Of a DNA stretch of 64,000 nt, positions 61,198 through 64,000 are shown in pieces. Position 1 is the stretch's first letter, and the number at the start of each line of letters is the position of its first letter. The stretch is from Haliotis asinina (taxonomy: Eukaryota > Mollusca > Gastropoda > Lepetellida > Haliotidae). The stretch is taken from the NCBI RefSeq assembly GCF_037392515.1, contig NC_090288.1, forward strand, positions 4,767,501 to 4,831,500, read 5' to 3'. Below the pieces are notes generated by a model. That model did no database searches. It saw only the letters and a program-made list of their open reading frames with translations, and was not told where the DNA came from. The translations under genes were made by a program, and so were the position numbers.

Positions 61198-62132
61198 CAC
61201 AATGGACAGTAACAAAATCCTTGAAAATGAACTCCCACCATACACAGACAGGTTAGCAATTAGCAAACATTAGCGTCACACAATTCATTCCAATGTCAAG
61301 GTCATTGTGGTTTCTCTTCATGTGTAATAATTGCAGATCTGTGTGAACCATTTCTGAATTACCATGTTTGAGAATCTCATCATGCAGATCCTCAGGAATA
61401 TGGAATAAATAGAAATAGTTCCATCTAAAACTGTATCATTTCTGTTTTCCTTTATCATGATAATACTGGAATATTGTCGTAAGTGGCTATAAAGACAATT
61501 ACTCCATTGTTTGAAGGATATTTATATATACTTGAAAATATTTTACTCTACATTGTGAGTTTTTTCACTTTGAACTGTAAGCCACATAGAGGTCTGTATT
61601 CAACTTCCATTGGTTCTTTAAATACAATGAGAAGTATGACATAGGTATGGATGTGTGTTTTTAATGGACACGTGTTACTGCTGATCTCATTAGAGGTCAT
61701 GTTGACCCAGTCCTGGAGTCACAGTGACCCAGCGTGACAGTGGGTATATCATTATTGGTTGTAATTTTCCACACACCTGTCAGTTATTAAACCAATAAAC
61801 CTGTCAAGTGCTTCCCAGAACTTACATGTTTCAAAGTTGATCATTTGACTTCCTTGTGTTAATGTCAAGTTAATGTTATTTGACAAATGCTGGACAAAAA
61901 GGTTAGGAGTTGAATATTTGTGAGGATATTTTTATTCACTGTGAAACTTATCACTCAAAATTCCATTTTAGCTTTGACTGAACCTCAGTTCTTTTTTGAT
62001 TGAAAACATATTTTTTTTATTTTGATCCCACTCTGAGTTTTAGTTTTAGTTCCATCCTTAGTTATAGCATTGATACATCTCAGTTCTGTCTTTGATCTCA
62101 CCATTTTAGCAGTTATGTCTCTATTAATTTAG

Positions 62133-62413
62133 ACCTGTGAAGGTCCGGGGTAGAATAGGCCTTCAGCAGCCCATGCTTGTCATAAAAGACGACTATGCTT
62201 GTCGTAAGAGGCGACAAATGGGATCGGGTGATCAGGCTTGCTGACTTGGTTGACACATGTCATCGGTTCCCAATTGCGCAGATCGATGCTCATAATGTTG
62301 GTCACTGGATTGTCTGGTCCAGACTCGATTATTCACAGACCGCCGCCATATAGCTGGAATATTGCTGAGTGCGGCGTAAAACTAAACTCACTCACTCACT
62401 CACTCACTCACTC
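62133..62413 (+). mobile_element. full-length family-B SINE with (ACTC)n tail
   Basis: The best-kept copy in the window. It runs from GTGAAGGTCCGGGGTAGAAT to GCGGCGTAAAACTAAACTCA and a clean ACTC tail, with a doubled 'GACTATGCTTGTCGTAAGAGG' stretch near its 5' end. It lies in intron 5, 240 bp before exon 6. Confidence 0.88.
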
Positions 62414-62656
62414 TATTAATTGAAAACACTTTTTTATTTTTGTCTTTCCCTGAGTTTTAGTTTCATCCTTAGTTTTAGTTGTGATCTTTCCTTCAACCTT
62501 TTCATAAATCCATCCTTCCTTCATCCTTTCATCCTTGTTTAGATCCCACCTACTGCACCTTGAACTCATTTTCTATATACTACCCATTGTAAAGTCTGCT
62601 TAATGATGTCATCTTCTTCAGCATAGTCTCATACTGAATGTGTTCACTCTTTTCAG

Positions 62657-62702
62657 ATTTGGACATGGATGTTTCCTTCACTGTCTAGAGAGTTTATATC
62701 AG
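62657..62702 (+). CDS. HDHD5: HDHD5 exon 6, 46 nt, last coding exon in window
   Basis: The exon lies after CTTTTCAG and before the donor CAG|GTGAGG at 62703. It completes an arginine codon with exon 5 and encodes RFGHGCFLHCLESLYQ, matching the human RFGHGTFLLCLETIYQ. The donor is immediately followed by a 21-bp minisatellite that repeats a stronger CAG|GTGAGT donor. The next donor copy, at 62751, would add 16 in-frame codons; later ones would run into TAA at 62808. Confidence 0.9.
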
Positions 62703-63040
62703 GTGAGGGAATATGTGTATTTATACCATTTAAGTGAATGTTTATGCCAGGTGAGTGAATGTTTATACCAGCTGAGTGAATGTTTATACCAGCTGAGTGA
62801 ATGTTTATAACAGCTGAGTGAATACATGTATTTAAACCAGGCGAGTGAATGTTTATGCCAGGTGAGTGAATATTTATACCAGGTGAGTGAATGTTTATAC
62901 CAGGAGAGTGAATATGTGTATTTATACCAGGTGAGTGAATGTTTATAATAGGTGAGTGAATGTTTATACCAAGCGAGTGAATGTTTATACCAGGTGAGTG
63001 AATGTTTATGCCAAGTGAGTGAATGTTTGTACCAAGTAAG
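62703..63040 (+). repeat. 21-bp minisatellite directly after HDHD5 exon 6
   Basis: About 15 imperfect copies of AGGTGAGTGAATGTTTATACC. GTGAGT occurs after AG at 62751, 62862, 62883, 62931, 62952 and 62994, and after AA at 63015. The first copy is continuous with the real donor (GTGAGG). The unit read in frame, SECLYQ(V/L), resembles the exon's own ESLYQ end, which suggests it grew out of the exon-intron junction. Confidence 0.9.
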
Positions 63041-63059
63041 GTAAAGTTTGGAGTGGTTG

Positions 63060-64000
63060 ATGTTGATTTGGGTATAGTCTGCTTGGGCTAAACATGGGAT
63101 GGGTATAGTCCGCTTGGGCTGAAGATGGGATGGGTATTGTTTGCGTGGGCTAAAGATAGGATCGGCATAGCCCACTTGGGCTAAAGATGAGATGGGTATT
63201 GTCTGATTGGGCTGAAGATGGGATGGGTATAGTCTGCTTGGGCTGAAGATGGGATGGGTATTGTATGCTTGGACGAAAGATGGGATGGGTATTGACTGCT
63301 TGGGCTGAAGATGGGACGGGTATTGTCTGCTTGGGCGGAAGATGGGATGTGTATAGTCTGCTTGGGCTGAAGATGGGATGGGTATTGTTTGCTTGGGCTA
63401 AAGATGGGATGAGTATAGTCTGTTTGGGCTGAAGATTGGGTGGGTATTGTTTGCTTGGGCTAAAGATAGGATCGGCATGGTCCACTTGGGCTAAAGATGG
63501 GATGGTTATTGTCTGCTTGGGCTAAAGATGAGATGGGTATTGTCTGATTGGGCTGAAGATGGGATGGGTATAGTCTGCTTGGGCTGAAGATGGGATGGGT
63601 ATTGTATGCTTGGACGAAAGATGGGATGGGTATTGACTGCTTGGGCTGAAGATGGGACGGGTATTGTCTGCTTGGGCGGAAGATGGGATGTGTATAGTCT
63701 GCTTGGGCTGAAGATGGGATGGGTATTGTTTGCTTGGGCTAAAGATGGGATGAGTATAGTCTGTTTGGGCTGAAGATAGGGTGGGTATTGTTTGCTTGGG
63801 CTAAAGATAGGATCGGCATGGTCCACTTGGGCTAAAGATGGGATGGTTATTGTCTGCTTGGGCTAAAGATGAGATGGGTATTGTCTGATTGGGCTGAAGA
63901 TGGGATGGGTATAGTCTGCTTGGGCTGAAGATGGGATGGTTATTGTCTGCTTGGGCTGAAGATGGGATGGGTATTGTCTGCTTGGGCTGAAAATGAGATG
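63060..64000 (-). repeat. 31-bp minisatellite with 341-bp higher-order period
   Basis: About 30 copies of a unit GGGTATTGTCTGCTTGGGCT followed by GAAGATGGGAT, running off the window end. The minus strand lacks stop codons in all three frames for long stretches, giving overlapping open frames (for example 63150-63485 and 63506-63826). The two are near-identical and offset by 341 bp, which is 11 units. Because 31 is not a multiple of 3, the frame cycles through three peptide types every 93 bp. I regard it as non-coding intron 6 DNA. Confidence 0.9.

Noticed and set aside
62699..63175. 158-codon minus-strand frame (Lys/His/Ser/Leu-rich repeats)
   Set aside because: It is the antisense of the 21-bp minisatellite plus the start of the 31-bp array.
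63150..63826. Long minus-strand open frames as proline-rich protein genes
   Set aside because: They are produced by a 31-bp repeat without stops; they have no start context, splice signals or non-repeat sequence.

Overview
The window reads as nuclear DNA from a marine gastropod mollusc, most likely a vetigastropod such as an abalone (inference). The evidence is AT-rich sequence, introns with GT-AG borders, and dozens of scattered tRNA-derived SINE copies whose shared 3' end reads 'ATATTGCT...GCGTAAAACTAAACTCACTCAC', a repeat style I associate with Haliotis. There are no operons, rRNA genes, credible tRNA genes or CRISPR arrays.

One protein gene is securely recognisable: HDHD5 (CECR5), a mitochondrial HAD-superfamily hydrolase-like protein, on the + strand. 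Coding exons lie at 42162-42374, 42912-43115, 45310-45346, 58782-58956 and 62657-62702, with consensus splice sites and a continuous frame. A 42-codon arginine-rich exon at 13022-13147 ends in CAG|GTAAGG, has the right phase and the composition of a mitochondrial presequence, and is the best candidate for coding exon 1. That makes intron 1 about 29 kb. The last third or so of the protein lies beyond 64000.

Layout: 1-13021 is upstream, mostly intergenic DNA with two weak candidate first exons of other genes (minus 498-541; plus 3711-3751), a 32-bp minisatellite, an apparently perfect 1,085-bp tandem duplication and a decayed Tc1 transposon with a SINE inserted in it. 13148-42161 is the presumed intron 1. 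It holds foldback elements, a 3.35-kb non-autonomous transposon-like element with ACGT-rich ends, a LINE 3' fragment inserted in a SINE, an RFX-motif-bearing tandem repeat, simple repeats and many SINEs. 42162-64000 is the HDHD5 body. Its fourth intron (13.4 kb) is almost entirely a 12.7-kb array of about 172 copies of a 74-bp unit with block duplications of about 5.1 kb. Further minisatellites sit in intron 2, intron 5 and directly after exon 6.

The most unusual theme is that two HDHD5 minisatellites touch exon borders and carry splice signals. The 74-bp unit contains a branch-point-like, pyrimidine-tract and AG module that aligns with the real exon 5 acceptor. The 21-bp unit after exon 6 repeats CAG|GTGAGT next to the real donor. 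Both look like amplified copies of splice junctions and would offer many decoy sites.
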